A stretch of DNA of 60,919 nt from an uncultured Tenacibaculum sp. GTDB lineage: Bacteria; Bacteroidota; Bacteroidia; Flavobacteriales; Flavobacteriaceae. Below are positions 1 to 10,185 of this stretch, one piece after another; the stretch's first letter is position 1, and each line of letters begins with the position of its first letter. The position numbers and the translations under genes are program-made. The notes under the pieces were generated by a model. That model saw only the letters and a program-made list of their open reading frames with translations, was not told where the DNA came from and searched no databases. The stretch lies in assembly GCF_947494125.1 (NCBI RefSeq), contig NZ_CANLTU010000016.1:1-60919 (forward strand). The letters are read 5' to 3'.

Positions 1-1240
1 CCCCCTATTTTTCCATTTATATTCGTGAAAGTTTCAGTTTTTGCTTCTATTACTGAACTATCCACAACTACTTTACTAATAACAGTACTACAATTAGATG
101 GATTTAACTTTTCGCAAATTGTATATTCGTAATCATAAGTACCTGCTCTAGTTTCTGGGCTTACGCTTATTGTTCCATCAGAATTCATCAATATATTTCC
201 GCTTAAAGGAATTGGTGTAGTGCCGGGTGTTAAAGTAATCTCTGAGGCATTTAAAACCGATCCATTTAATAAATCATTATCTAAAATACTCGCTGTGACT
301 CCTCCTAATTTCCCATTGATACTTGCAAACTCTTCTGTTTTGGCTTCTATTATAGCACTACTTACAATCACTTTACTAATAACAGTACTACAATTAGATG
401 GATTTAATTTCTCGCAAATTGTATATTCATAATTATAAGTACCTGCTGTTGTTTCTGGACTTACTGTAATTGTTCCATCGGAATTCATTACAATATTTCC
501 ATTTAATGGATTCGGAGAAGTTCCAGCCGTTAAATTGATGTATGAAATATTATTTAACAATGAACCATTTAATAGGTCATTTGAAAAAACACTAGCTGTT
601 ACTCCTCCTACTTTTCCATTTATATTAGTGAAAGTTTCAGTTTTTGCTTCTATTACTGAACTATCCACAACTACTTTACTTATTACTGTACTACAATTAG
701 ATGGATTTAAATTTTCGCAAATTGTATATTCGTAATCATAAGTACCTGCTGTAGTTTCTGGGCTTACCGTAATTGTTCCATCGGAATTCATTACAATATT
801 TCCATTTAATGGATTCAGAGAAGTTCCAGCCGTTAAATTGATGTATGAAATATTATTTAACAATGAACCATTTAATAGGTCATTTGAAAAAACACTAGCT
901 GTTACTCCTCCTACTTTTCCATTTATATTAGTGAAAGTTTCAGTTTTTGCTTCTATTACTGAACTATCCACAACTACTTTACTTATTACTGTACTACAAT
1001 TAGATGGATTTAACTTTTCGCAAATTGTATATTCGTAATCATAAGTACCTGCTGTAGTTTCTGGGCTTACCGTAATTGTTCCATCGGAATTCATCAATAT
1101 ATTTCCGCTTAAAGGAGTTGGTGTAGTGCCGGGTGTTAAAGTAATCTCTGAGGCATTTAAAACCGATCCATTTAATAAGTCATTATCTAAAACACTCGCT
1201 GTGACTCCTCCTAATTTCCCATTGATACTTGAAAACTCTT
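1..1240 (-). repeat. Tandem ~101-codon adhesin repeats (four anchors)
   Basis: The anchor GCAAATT recurs at 114, 414, 717 and 1020, giving periods of 300, 303 and 303 bp, all multiples of three and in frame with the large minus-strand gene. Each unit encodes YTICEKLNPSNCSTVISKVV followed by a variable segment, the VTASVFSNDLLNGS core, and DGTITVSPETTAGTYDYEY. Units around 487-790 and 790-1090 are almost identical in DNA, while the segments at 187-265 and 1092-1170 share a different version. Confidence 0.9.
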
Positions 1241-4200
1241 CTGTAACAGCAATAAGCATTTTTACAGGGGCTATCTTAATAAAATAATCTTCTATTTGCC
1301 CTGTACTTATATAACAGCTGTTCATATTTCCATTATATCCAATTACACGCATTCTTAAATTTGTATCATACCCAACATCATCAGTAGGAATAGTTATAAC
1401 CCCAGTAAAAGTGTCATCATTAGGTGTGCCTTGGGCTACAATTTCATTATAACCTGTGAAATCTCCATCATTATTATAATCTATATAAACAATATAGCTT
1501 AAATTATACCCTGGTGTATATGAATCGGTAATAGAAATTGAATAGTCCCTTCCTTCTTCTACATCATAAATTATACTTGTAAAATCCTCATAACCATTAC
1601 TCCCTGAGCTATCATTAGAATTCCCATTAAAGGTTACATTTCTAATTCGTTTATACCATGGACTGCCTCCAACAATAGGCTCACATATAGTCTTATCAGT
1701 ATCAAACTTAATAACATTGCTGTAAAAAGTTCTCCCTTCAGCAATGTATTTTATTCTAAACTGATATGTATTTCCTATAACAGTGTTAATATCTGTTGTA
1801 ATATTAAATTGAGTATCTTTACTATATAATGAAGGGTCAAAAGAAATACTGCTATCAAAAATTGTAGTTCCATATTCTATATGCAACCTTTCTAAATTAT
1901 TATTCTCTGGATAAACTACTCCTTTTAATTTCCATTTATTATTACCAAGATTTAAAGCTATTAAACTTTCTGCTAAAGGAATTTTATGTGGAATAAGCTC
2001 AAAACTTTGTTTATCTCCATAATGAACTCCATTTTGATCTCTAACAAATGGACGATAATAATATTTACCATTATAGTCTAAATTAGTAATCGAGTTTAAA
2101 AAAATGTTATTATTTAATATTACTGAAGGGTGTATACTTACATTTGAATTATCAACATTTAAGTTTCCATCAAATTTAGAATATACAAACCCTGAACTTA
2201 TAATATTGACTGCCCCATCAAATGCTGCTTCTAAAGCTACACTACTACTCTTTATTAATGAATGTCGTATATTATTAAATTTTACCTTTGGCTTTATTTT
2301 AACTAGCATATCAATTGTTTGCCTCGTCCCACTTGTTTGGCATGAACTTGGAGGTGTTGAAGACTCTAATCCTGTTACTCTCATTAATAAAGGTTTATTT
2401 TTAACTGCTGTATTAGGTACAGTAAAATTTGATGAAAAGTCTTCAACTTTCCCTTGAGAATTAATAATTTCCTCATTTTCGTCATCAAAATCTCCATCAT
2501 TATTATAATCTATCCAAGCCTTTATATAAAATCTATAAGCTCCTGTATAACTATCTTTAATAGAAATTGACGATATCTCTTCTGAAAACAATTTGAAAAC
2601 CTTTTCTGCTTCTATATAATTATTTTTCGATGGGACACTATACACATCTCCACTTAACTCAATAGTTTTAAACCCTTTATACCAAGGAAGATTGCCCGTA
2701 GTAGTTAAAACACAAACAGGGTTTACCTTGGATTGAACTAAAATATATTGCTCCTTTACAATAACATCTGATCCATGGGCATTACTTGCCTTTAATGTTA
2801 CCTTATAATATCCTAGGGTTGATAATATTATTTTAGGGTTAGTTTGATTAGATATATTAATTATATCATTTCCATTTTCTAATGTCCATTGTAATTGCGT
2901 TGCATTTGATGATTGATCTACTAAAGTAATTGAATTACCTGCTATGATTTCATTTGAGTCATTCCCATAAATAGTAAAATCTGCGATAGGCATATCTCCG
3001 TTTTTATTTAAAACTGATTGTAAACTTGAACTCCATACACCCCTTCCATATTTTGAAACATACAATCTACTATCGTTATTTGGATAATGAGCAATACGCA
3101 TATCACTAAGGTTTTGTAATGGCAATCCTTTATTAAACTCTACCCAATTAGTTAAACCTTCATCTGTATAATATACAGTAAAACTTGTTCGTATATAAAT
3201 TCCTTCTGTAGTATTTTTATCCATCAAAACAGAAATTGGTTTATTTGATGGAAAATTACCTTTCAACTTCCATGTTTCACCTTTATCTTTAGAAATATAA
3301 ACTCCTATATTGGTCGCCAATACAATTATATTTTCGTTATATTCATGCGTAGCTATTCTATAAAGAGAAGCTTTTGGCGCGTTAGACAACTGTAGCCAAG
3401 TAGGTTCAGTTCCTGATAAATTTTCTGTATAAAACAATTTGTTCCCTACCTCATCTCCAAGAAAAGCTATTTCTTTATTCGCTCTAGATTGCTCAAAAGT
3501 ACCTGCTTTTAAACTTGTAATTCCTGTGGAGATAATTGACACTGTTTCCCAATTATTATAAGTAGGTATCCAAGAATGTCCTATAGCATTTGCTCTATTC
3601 TCCCCTTTAAACCCATTCATTAACCAGCCATCTTTGTTTGAAGGTGAACGTACTAAACGTACGTCTCCTGTAGTAAAACCATACAGCCTATTAGAGTTAA
3701 AATGATCCGCTTCTATGTTATTATATACAGAAAAATCAGCTGTTCCTCCATCAAGTTTTACAGTAAGCTTACCAGTTATGAATTTAGTATCATCAGTAGG
3801 TTTTATTCTTCCTCTATAAACATCGGCTGAAGCCACATGACTATCTCTCCCATTTCTAGTAAATATTTGTCCTATGTCTTGCCCTCCTGTCATAAAAACT
3901 CCTTTATCCATCTGACTTACATCCATCTGTGATCCTTCAGAAACACAAATATCTCCGTTTTTTGAAATTACTTTACTATTTACATAATTATATTTTGATA
4001 AGCCTGAAGCTGTAACTTCGGCAACAGTCGGAAATAAGTCATTTTCCTTTATAGCCCACATACCTCCATCATTACACCAAAATAAAGTATCTTTTGCTAC
4101 ATTAGTCGTTACATATCTATTATCTGCCCAGTTACTTTCTCCATAACTTGGTTTTTTTTCCCATAATATACCACCATCTCCACTTCCCCAAAATTTCTCT

Positions 4201-5537
4201 CTAAATGTTAACATTCTATTAGGGCTGTTTGGACTTACATAATAATCACTTACCCAGGTTGCTTGTGAATATGGATTAATACTTCCATAATAATCTGAAT
4301 CTTCTTCTGTAAATCCTTGAGCATTATTTTCTTTTACCAAAGGAACTGCTCCATTAGGGTAATTATATGTAGCGTGTTTCACTTCTACAAAATTAAAATA
4401 AGAAATGTTATCTACTGGATTTGGTTCATAATCAGACTTCCATAAACCGATGAATCTTGTAGGTTTATTATCATCAATTAAACCATATGCAAAAACTTTT
4501 GTAGCTCCTGTTGTTGGTTTATGAATACCAATATAAAAGCGATCAACTTCACTTAAATGTGTAATAATGTTTTTCTCTATAAAGTTATCTCCTTTATCTT
4601 TTGAAAAATTCAACACTGGTGCTACATTAGCATTATCATCAGATACTATTATTAAATCCCAATTATCCGTTAAATCAATATCTGTATACCTTCCACTTAG
4701 TTTAAGTTCCCAAGTAACTCCTGAATTAGTACTTAAGTAAATCCCTTTAGAAGTCGCCGTTAATACTCTAGATGCATCCGTTGGATCTGAATGAATATCA
4801 TAAATAGTTCCCGAAATACCAACACTTCTATCCTCCCAAGAAACTCCCTCATTATTAGAATACCATATTTTTTGATCCTCTGCTGCTCCTAAATATAATA
4901 TCGAAGGATTTTCTTGAGCAACCTCTATACAAGAGGTATTATTTGTTGCAAAATAATCGGTTTCTGGAGTCCAATTTCTTCCGTAATTTATCGTTTTCCA
5001 AAGTCCTCCATTTCTAGAACAAGCATACATTATTGCAGGATTTGTTGGATGCATTTCTAAATATTGTATTGCTCCGTTTCCTGTTGCTGACCAATGTACT
5101 TCTGGGTTACCAAAAGGCCCAATGTTTTTCCAACTACCATAGCTATTTTCATTTGGTAAATTTGATAAAAAAAACGTTTTGTCACTTTTATAATCTATTG
5201 TCTTTTTTTTAGTGTTAGGTAATGCTCTTCTATATGCTAAAAGTTCTTTATAATACCCTAAATCTGAAGTTAAATAACCTTCATTATCTAATAATGACTT
5301 CGCTCTTTTTTCTAATTTCTCAAAATGCTCTATAGTTTCCCTATCTAAATTATGAGTAGAAGCATAAGCTTTAAAAGCCACAACAACATCCGCAAACTTT
5401 ACTTTTTCTTGTAAAAGCATGTCTTCCCAAACTGGATACTCATAAACATTTTTATTTAAAAAAATAAGTTTCTTTTTATTCTTACTATTACAAGAAAACA
5501 ACAAACAAAGGGCAACTAGTAGTAATGATTTTTTCAT
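1..5537 (-). CDS. Giant secreted lipoprotein/adhesin, N-terminal 1845 codons (partial, runs off left edge)
   Basis: I read one open frame from the ATG at 5537 down to the left edge; several stretches were translated by hand and no stop was met. The N-terminus is a lipoprotein signal (MKKSLLLVALCLLFSC, Cys16). Residues about 125-845 form an Asp-box/VPS10-sialidase-like propeller (WKTINYGRNW, SNNEGVSW, STNSGVTW, SKDKGETW), ending in SKYGRGVWSS, a sequence common in T9SS-secreted proteins. A PKD-like domain follows (about 845-945), then two GEVED-type modules with AWIDYNNDGDFD and YIDYNNDGDF (about 945-1065 and 1295-1430), then about 100-residue adhesin repeats (from about 1430) of the type DGTITVSPETTAGTYDYEYT. 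The architecture fits a surface adhesin or gliding-type protein; export by T9SS is inferred, because the C-terminal sorting domain lies outside the window. The ligand is unknown. Confidence 0.9.
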   Translation of the reverse strand, partial: MKKSLLLVALCLLFSCNSKNKKKLIFLNKNVYEYPVWEDMLLQEKVKFADVVVAFKAYASTHNLDRETIEHFEKLEKRAKSLLDNEGYLTSDLGYYKELLAYRRALPNTKKKTIDYKSDKTFFLSNLPNENSYGSWKNIGPFGNPEVHWSATGNGAIQYLEMHPTNPAIMYACSRNGGLWKTINYGRNWTPETDYFATNNTSCIEVAQENPSILYLGAAEDQKIWYSNNEGVSWEDRSVGISGTIYDIHSDPTDASRVLTATSKGIYLSTNSGVTWELKLSGRYTDIDLTDNWDLIIVSDDNANVAPVLNFSKDKGDNFIEKNIITHLSEVDRFYIGIHKPTTGATKVFAYGLIDDNKPTRFIGLWKSDYEPNPVDNISYFNFVEVKHATYNYPNGAVPLVKENNAQGFTEEDSDYYGSINPYSQATWVSDYYVSPNSPNRMLTFREKFWGSGDGGILWEKKPSYGESNWADNRYVTTNVAKDTLFWCNDGGMWAIKENDLFPTVAEVTASGLSKYNYVNSKVISKNGDICVSEGSQMDVSQMDKGVFMTGGQDIGQIFTRNGRDSHVASADVYRGRIKPTDDTKFITGKLTVKLDGGTADFSVYNNIEADHFNSNRLYGFTTGDVRLVRSPSNKDGWLMNGFKGENRANAIGHSWIPTYNNWETVSIISTGITSLKAGTFEQSRANKEIAFLGDEVGNKLFYTENLSGTEPTWLQLSNAPKASLYRIATHEYNENIIVLATNIGVYISKDKGETWKLKGNFPSNKPISVLMDKNTTEGIYIRTSFTVYYTDEGLTNWVEFNKGLPLQNLSDMRIAHYPNNDSRLYVSKYGRGVWSSSLQSVLNKNGDMPIADFTIYGNDSNEIIAGNSITLVDQSSNATQLQWTLENGNDIINISNQTNPKIILSTLGYYKVTLKASNAHGSDVIVKEQYILVQSKVNPVCVLTTTGNLPWYKGFKTIELSGDVYSVPSKNNYIEAEKVFKLFSEEISSISIKDSYTGAYRFYIKAWIDYNNDGDFDDENEEIINSQGKVEDFSSNFTVPNTAVKNKPLLMRVTGLESSTPPSSCQTSGTRQTIDMLVKIKPKVKFNNIRHSLIKSSSVALEAAFDGAVNIISSGFVYSKFDGNLNVDNSNVSIHPSVILNNNIFLNSITNLDYNGKYYYRPFVRDQNGVHYGDKQSFELIPHKIPLAESLIALNLGNNKWKLKGVVYPENNNLERLHIEYGTTIFDSSISFDPSLYSKDTQFNITTDINTVIGNTYQFRIKYIAEGRTFYSNVIKFDTDKTICEPIVGGSPWYKRIRNVTFNGNSNDSSGSNGYEDFTSIIYDVEEGRDYSISITDSYTPGYNLSYIVYIDYNNDGDFTGYNEIVAQGTPNDDTFTGVITIPTDDVGYDTNLRMRVIGYNGNMNSCYISTGQIEDYFIKIAPVKMLIAVTEEFSSINGKLGGVTASVLDNDLLNGSVLNASEITLTPGTTPTPLSGNILMNSDGTITVSPETTAGTYDYEYTICEKLNPSNCSTVISKVVVDSSVIEAKTETFTNINGKVGGVTASVFSNDLLNGSLLNNISYINLTAGTSLNPLNGNIVMNSDGTITVSPETTAGTYDYEYTICENLNPSNCSTVISKVVVDSSVIEAKTETFTNINGKVGGVTASVFSNDLLNGSLLNNISYINLTAGTSPNPLNGNIVMNSDGTITVSPETTAGTYNYEYTICEKLNPSNCSTVISKVIVSSAIIEAKTEEFASINGKLGGVTASILDNDLLNGSVLNASEITLTPGTTPIPLSGNILMNSDGTISVSPETRAGTYDYEYTICEKLNPSNCSTVISKVVVDSSVIEAKTETFTNINGKIG

Positions 5538-5700
5538 ATAAAATAATCAAAATATTATTTATTCATCTGCAAAGGGACACCTAAATCTACTAATAACCTT
5601 ACACAAAACAATCTTCGTAATCATCTATGTAACTAACGGTAGGTATTACGTAATAAACGGTAAATCATAATACTCTTAGAATACATAGCTTTAATTTGTT
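5538..5700. promoter_or_regulatory. Divergent intergenic region with a 12-bp palindrome
   Basis: This 163-bp gap separates the adhesin gene (minus) from comEC (plus). It holds the perfect palindrome TATTACGTAATA at 5644-5655, flanked on both sides by ACGGTA (5636-5641 and again just after the palindrome). This looks like a regulator site. I saw no exact TAnnTTTG box for either gene. Confidence 0.35.
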
Positions 5701-7722
5701 ATGAGAAAATTGTTAGACTATTTACCTTTTCATTTCTTATTATGTATAATTTTTGGAATTATAATACAGTTTTATGGAAAAATATGGAACTCTAACTTCA
5801 CTTATTTAAATGCTTTTATCTTACCAATCTTAACTGTTTTATACTTTTTAAAAAAGACTAACCTCCGTAAACTATTTTCAATAATTACATTGCTGTTTTT
5901 TATGCTAATAGGCATTTTCGCTACCTTTATAAGTAACCCTAAAAATTATTCTAACTTTTATTACAAACATATTTCTAACAGTTCTTCCGCTACATTGGTT
6001 ATTACAAAAAAATTAAAACCTACAAAATATTATCATAAATTTATTGTTCAAGTAGCTCAAATTGACTCACAAAAAACAATCGGTAGTGTTTTATTAAATC
6101 TGAAAAAAGACAGTACTTTTTTTCCTTTAAAAATTGATGATCGTGTTTTTATAACTTCTGAATTTAAAAACATAACTCCATCATTAAATCCTTATCAATT
6201 TAATTATAAAAACTATTTAGCAAAACAACATATCCATCATCAAGTTTTTATTTCGAAAAATGATTATAAATTTTTAGATAGAAGAAAAACCTCAATTAAT
6301 GGTGTTGCTGAAAAGTTTAGAGATAAAATTCAATCTTCTTTAAAAAAACAACATTTTAAACCTGATGAATTTTCGGTAATTAATGCACTTCTATTAGGCC
6401 AACGTCAGAACATATCTAAAACACTTAGTGAAAGCTACATTAAAGCTGGAGCCATTCATATTTTAGCAATCTCTGGATTGCACATTGGTGTTATTTTTTT
6501 AATTTTCTCTTATCTTTTCAAACCTCTTGAAGCCTTAAAACATGGTTTCTTTATAAAAACAATTTTAATAGTTCTCTTATTATGGGGATTTGCTTTTATT
6601 GCTGGGTTATCTGCTTCTGTAGTTAGAGCTGTTACCATGTTTACCTTTGTGGCTATTGGTGAATCATTTAAGAAAAAGAAAATAGTAGAACATTCTTTAG
6701 TTAGCTCAATGCTATTCTTATTACTACTAAGACCATTGTATTTATTTGATGTAGGGTTTCAATTAAGTTATTTAGCCGTTTTTGGAATCATATGGATACA
6801 ACCTATACTTTTTAAGTTATGGAAACCTAAACTCTGGTTATTTAATAAATTATGGAACTTATTTTCCGTTTCTATTGCTGCTCAAATTGGAGTATTACCT
6901 ATTAGCTTATTTTATTTTCATCAGTTCCCTAGTTTATTTATACTTTCTAATCTTATTATTATTCCTTGTTTAGCAAGTATTTTAATTGGTGGTATTTTAA
7001 TTATCATACTATCCCTTTTGAATATACTTCCTTTTTTATTTACTAAGGCGTATGCTTTTGTAATTTCTACAATGAATAATACTGTTAGTTGGATTGCTGA
7101 TCAAGAAAATTTTTTATTCCAAGATATTTCAATGTCATTTAACGAAATGATTTTTTGGTACCTTATTATTATTTTCTCTTATCAATTTGTTATCCATAAA
7201 AAAATGAAACAATTTATATATGTTTTAATAACAGTCATGATTCTTCAGGTTAATTTCATTTATGAAACTTACCGTAAACAAGCTAAACAAGAAATAATTG
7301 TTTTTCACAAAAACAGAGAAAATATTCTAGCTACAAAAAATGGGAATCACTTACAAATATTAAATGTTGCAGATACTTTAAAAAACTCTACTAAAAGATT
7401 AATTAAAAATTATCAAAGAAGTGAAGGCATAAAAAAAAACTCAACAAGAAATACAACTAATTTATTTAAGTTTAAATCTGAAACGATTTTAATTATTGAT
7501 AGTTTAGGTATTTATAATGTTTCCATTAATTCACCAATTGTACTATTACAAAACTCTCCTAAAATTAATTTAATCCGTCTAATAAACACTTTAAAGCCTA
7601 AACAAATAATTGCTGATGGAAGTAACTACAAAAGCTATATTAATAGGTGGAAAATCACCTGTAAAAACAAAAAAACTCCGTTTCACTATACTGGTGAAAA
7701 CGGAGCTTATATTATTGATTAA
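5701..7722 (+). CDS. comEC: ComEC/Rec2-family DNA uptake channel
   Basis: 673 aa, polytopic inner-membrane protein. In the ComEC family this channel carries single-stranded DNA into the cytoplasm during transformation. Three N-terminal membrane segments (about 8-70) precede a DUF4131-type beta region (about 90-190). The Competence domain follows with the conserved stretch ALLLGQRQ near residue 229 and AISGLHIGVIF near 257, then more helices to about 510. The C-terminal 150 residues correspond to the metallo-beta-lactamase-like domain, but I see no HxHxDH metal motif, as is usual in Bacteroidota homologues. It stands alone and divergent from the adhesin; its 3' end lies 6 bp from the stop of the converging thioredoxin gene. 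Confidence 0.92.
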   Translation: MRKLLDYLPFHFLLCIIFGIIIQFYGKIWNSNFTYLNAFILPILTVLYFLKKTNLRKLFSIITLLFFMLIGIFATFISNPKNYSNFYYKHISNSSSATLVITKKLKPTKYYHKFIVQVAQIDSQKTIGSVLLNLKKDSTFFPLKIDDRVFITSEFKNITPSLNPYQFNYKNYLAKQHIHHQVFISKNDYKFLDRRKTSINGVAEKFRDKIQSSLKKQHFKPDEFSVINALLLGQRQNISKTLSESYIKAGAIHILAISGLHIGVIFLIFSYLFKPLEALKHGFFIKTILIVLLLWGFAFIAGLSASVVRAVTMFTFVAIGESFKKKKIVEHSLVSSMLFLLLLRPLYLFDVGFQLSYLAVFGIIWIQPILFKLWKPKLWLFNKLWNLFSVSIAAQIGVLPISLFYFHQFPSLFILSNLIIIPCLASILIGGILIIILSLLNILPFLFTKAYAFVISTMNNTVSWIADQENFLFQDISMSFNEMIFWYLIIIFSYQFVIHKKMKQFIYVLITVMILQVNFIYETYRKQAKQEIIVFHKNRENILATKNGNHLQILNVADTLKNSTKRLIKNYQRSEGIKKNSTRNTTNLFKFKSETILIIDSLGIYNVSINSPIVLLQNSPKINLIRLINTLKPKQIIADGSNYKSYINRWKITCKNKKTPFHYTGENGAYIID

Positions 7723-7728
7723 AACGTA

Positions 7729-8247
7729 TTAGATTGAACCTTTAAAATTCTTTTCAAAATCTTTCCAACTTGTTTTCTTATAATTACCTTTATTGAAATA
7801 TGCTAATACTTTTTCAAAACGTTCTTTTGGCAGATATCCAGGTACCGTTTGAATTAGTTGCTCTTGTTCATTAAAAAATGCTGTAGAAGGGTAACTCATT
7901 TTCCCTTTCATTATAGCTGCTGCTAATTCATGATATTTGCTTCTACCTTGCTGAACAAACTTATATGTTTTTCCTTGGAAAGTAATATCTTCTTTGCCTT
8001 CACCGTCCATCTTTATCGCGTAATAGTTATCGTTAATATATTTAACTATTACTTCATTTTTATAGGTAGTTTTATCCATTTTCTTACACCAACCACACCA
8101 ATCTGTATATAAATCGATTATAATCGGTTTTGGATTTTCTTTATTTTTTGCCATTGCTTCTTCAAAAGTTAACCAATTAACTTTATCCTGAGCTTGTACT
8201 CCAACTGAAACAATTACTAAAACTGCTACTAATATTAATTTCTTCAT
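7729..8247 (-). CDS. Secreted thioredoxin-fold protein (CGWC)
   Basis: 172 aa with a signal peptide cleaved after VGVQAQ (about residue 20), so it acts in the periplasm or at the membrane surface. The redox motif CGWCKK is at residues 51-56 in the context DLYTDWCGWC, typical of the thioredoxin_7/DUF255-like family that reduces or isomerises disulfides in exported proteins. A cis-Pro candidate is in KMSYPSTAFF. It is monocistronic: a terminator from the upstream POT gene lies just before it, and a TAAATTTG (-7) box on the minus strand at 8273-8280 is well placed for its own promoter. The exact substrate is unknown. Confidence 0.88.
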   Translation of the reverse strand: MKKLILVAVLVIVSVGVQAQDKVNWLTFEEAMAKNKENPKPIIIDLYTDWCGWCKKMDKTTYKNEVIVKYINDNYYAIKMDGEGKEDITFQGKTYKFVQQGRSKYHELAAAIMKGKMSYPSTAFFNEQEQLIQTVPGYLPKERFEKVLAYFNKGNYKKTSWKDFEKNFKGSI

Positions 8248-8280
8248 ATCTCTTAAGTCTCAATAAGTATTCCAAATTTA

Positions 8281-8314
8281 CAAAAAAACCTGTCAAATTT
8301 TAATATTTGACAGG
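8281..8314 (-). terminator. Rho-independent terminator of the POT operon
   Basis: The 10-bp perfect stem CCTGTCAAAT/ATTTGACAGG (8289-8314) is followed on the minus strand by TTTTTTTG, directly downstream of the POT gene stop at 8345. Confidence 0.85.
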
Positions 8315-8344
8315 CTATAATATTGTTTTAACTTTTATTTAGGG

Positions 8345-10114
8345 TTATTTCACCCCATGCATTAACTTTTTTATAACTGGATATAGCACTGCTGATAATA
8401 CTGCTAAACCAAAAGAAATAAACGTTAGCAACCAAAAGAAACTACTTAAACCTTCTTCTTGTGCTATTGCTTCAGAAGACTCTGCAAATACACCTGCCAA
8501 CTTCATTCCGATTGCTACTGCTAAATACCAAACACCAAACATAAAAGCAATCATACGTCCTGGCACTAACTTAGATACGTAAGAAAGCGCTACTGGAGAA
8601 ACACATAACTCTCCCATTGTATGGAATAAATACACTAAAATTAACCAAATAACACTAACCGATGCAGTTTTAGCTCCTGGCTCAATATCGCTAGCACCAA
8701 TAGCTATAACAGCCATTCCAAGACCTAATAATCCCATTCCAATAGCCCATTTCATATTTGCATTTGGATTGTATTTACTTTCCCACCATTTAGAAAACAA
8801 TGGTGCTAATGTAATAATGTATAACGAATTTAAAACAGAGAACCAAGAAGCTGGAATTTCTGCTGTATCTTTCTGAAACTCTTTTGTTAACATCCCTATG
8901 GCAATTATCCAGATAATTAAGAAACTTATTGCTAAAAATATGTTTGACCATTTGTATTTAGCAAACGTCTTTTGGAATAATAAATACAACACCCAAGTAA
9001 TTATTCCCAAAGGAATTAATGTCATTAAAGAGTTTACTATTTTAAAAATAAGGCCTGCACTTCCTTCCAAAACCCTATCAGTGTAATCTCTTGCAAAAAC
9101 AGTTAATGAACTAGGTGATTGTTCGAAAATAGCCCAAAAGAATATCGTTACAAAAGCAAAGAACATTACTGCTAACATCCTATCTCTTAATACCGGTGTA
9201 TATTTAGGTATTCTAATTACTAATAACAGAATAAATATCACAAACGCAGTAATTATTGCAATTGTAGATCCTGACATCCCTGCCATTTCAAATGGGAAGA
9301 CATTGTATTTCCCTTCTGATATTTTTGATATTGGATCATTAAAAATCCATAATAAACCTAGTAAAGAAGAAACTGCTATTAGTCCTTTTTGGAAACCTGT
9401 AAATGGATTTCTTTGTCCGTCATCAGTTGAAGTTTTCTCGTCATTAATTAATGTATCAATAACATCTTCGTCTTTATCTTTAGGAGCTAAACCTATATCT
9501 CCAAAAATACCTTGTGCATACCAGAACTGTAATAATCCAAATAACATAAAGATTCCTGCTACACCAAATCCCCAAGACCATCCAATTTTTTCACCTAAAT
9601 AACCACATAATAAAATACCTAAAAAAGCACCTGCATTTACTCCCATATAAAAAATGGTATAAGCCCCATCTTTCTTTTCTGGTTTCTCTGCATACATTTC
9701 AGAAATAATAGAAGTCATATTTGGTTTAAAAAAACCACTTCCTATCACTAACAAACCTAAACCTAAGTAGATGAAAAATGGAGTTTCCACTGCCATACAC
9801 CCATGTCCTATAGTCATTAACAAAGCACCAACAACTACCGCTTTTCTTATACCTATTACGTTATCAGCAAAATAACCACCAACCATCGTTGATAAGTATA
9901 CTAGTGAGGTATATGTACCAAAAATAGCAAATGCCCATTCTCTAGGCCATCCCCATCCTTCATCTAATAAAGATGCTGTGAAAAATAATACTAATAAAGC
10001 ACGCATTCCGTAATACGAAAAACGCTCCCACATTTCTGTAAAAAATAACACAAACAATCCTGCTGGATGTCCTAATACTTTGTCTTTAAAAAGACTTTCA
10101 AGATTTGTACTCAT
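8345..10114 (-). CDS. POT/PTR-family proton-coupled oligopeptide transporter (long form)
   Basis: 589 aa inner-membrane transporter of the POT (PTR2) family, which imports di- and tripeptides with protons. The proton-coupling signature ExxERFxYY is present as E27-x-x-E30-R31-F32-x-Y34-Y35. The second PTR2 signature region is around FYMGVNAGAFLG. Compared with the neighbouring POT protein it carries roughly 120 extra residues in the middle, with added membrane helices. It is the last gene of a DPP-IV/POT/POT set; a hairpin separates it from the upstream POT gene, so it may be expressed partly by readthrough. Specificity between di- and tripeptides cannot be read from sequence. Confidence 0.92.
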   Translation of the reverse strand: MSTNLESLFKDKVLGHPAGLFVLFFTEMWERFSYYGMRALLVLFFTASLLDEGWGWPREWAFAIFGTYTSLVYLSTMVGGYFADNVIGIRKAVVVGALLMTIGHGCMAVETPFFIYLGLGLLVIGSGFFKPNMTSIISEMYAEKPEKKDGAYTIFYMGVNAGAFLGILLCGYLGEKIGWSWGFGVAGIFMLFGLLQFWYAQGIFGDIGLAPKDKDEDVIDTLINDEKTSTDDGQRNPFTGFQKGLIAVSSLLGLLWIFNDPISKISEGKYNVFPFEMAGMSGSTIAIITAFVIFILLLVIRIPKYTPVLRDRMLAVMFFAFVTIFFWAIFEQSPSSLTVFARDYTDRVLEGSAGLIFKIVNSLMTLIPLGIITWVLYLLFQKTFAKYKWSNIFLAISFLIIWIIAIGMLTKEFQKDTAEIPASWFSVLNSLYIITLAPLFSKWWESKYNPNANMKWAIGMGLLGLGMAVIAIGASDIEPGAKTASVSVIWLILVYLFHTMGELCVSPVALSYVSKLVPGRMIAFMFGVWYLAVAIGMKLAGVFAESSEAIAQEEGLSSFFWLLTFISFGLAVLSAVLYPVIKKLMHGVK

Positions 10115-10143
10115 ATTTTTGTTCTATAGTTTATAAATGAAAG

Positions 10144-10176
10144 AAACCTTGCAATAGTAACTATTACAAGGTTTCG
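10144..10176. terminator. Hairpin between the two POT genes
   Basis: GAAACCTTG pairs with CAAGGTTTC, and the inner AATAGT/ACTATT extends the stem. T-rich sequence follows on the plus side (GTTTTTATTTTT) and a weak TTTCATTT on the minus side. It could attenuate the minus-strand operon between the two transporter genes rather than end it. Confidence 0.55.
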
Positions 10177-10185
10177 TTTTTATTT

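Noticed and set aside
220..1038. Plus-strand open frames of 66-70 codons in the repeat region
   Set aside because: They repeat with the 300/303-bp period of the minus-strand adhesin repeats and are mirror frames of them.
2104..2457. A 117-codon plus-strand open frame
   Set aside because: It lies wholly inside the minus-strand adhesin coding sequence, whose translation shows clear GEVED-type domain sequence there.
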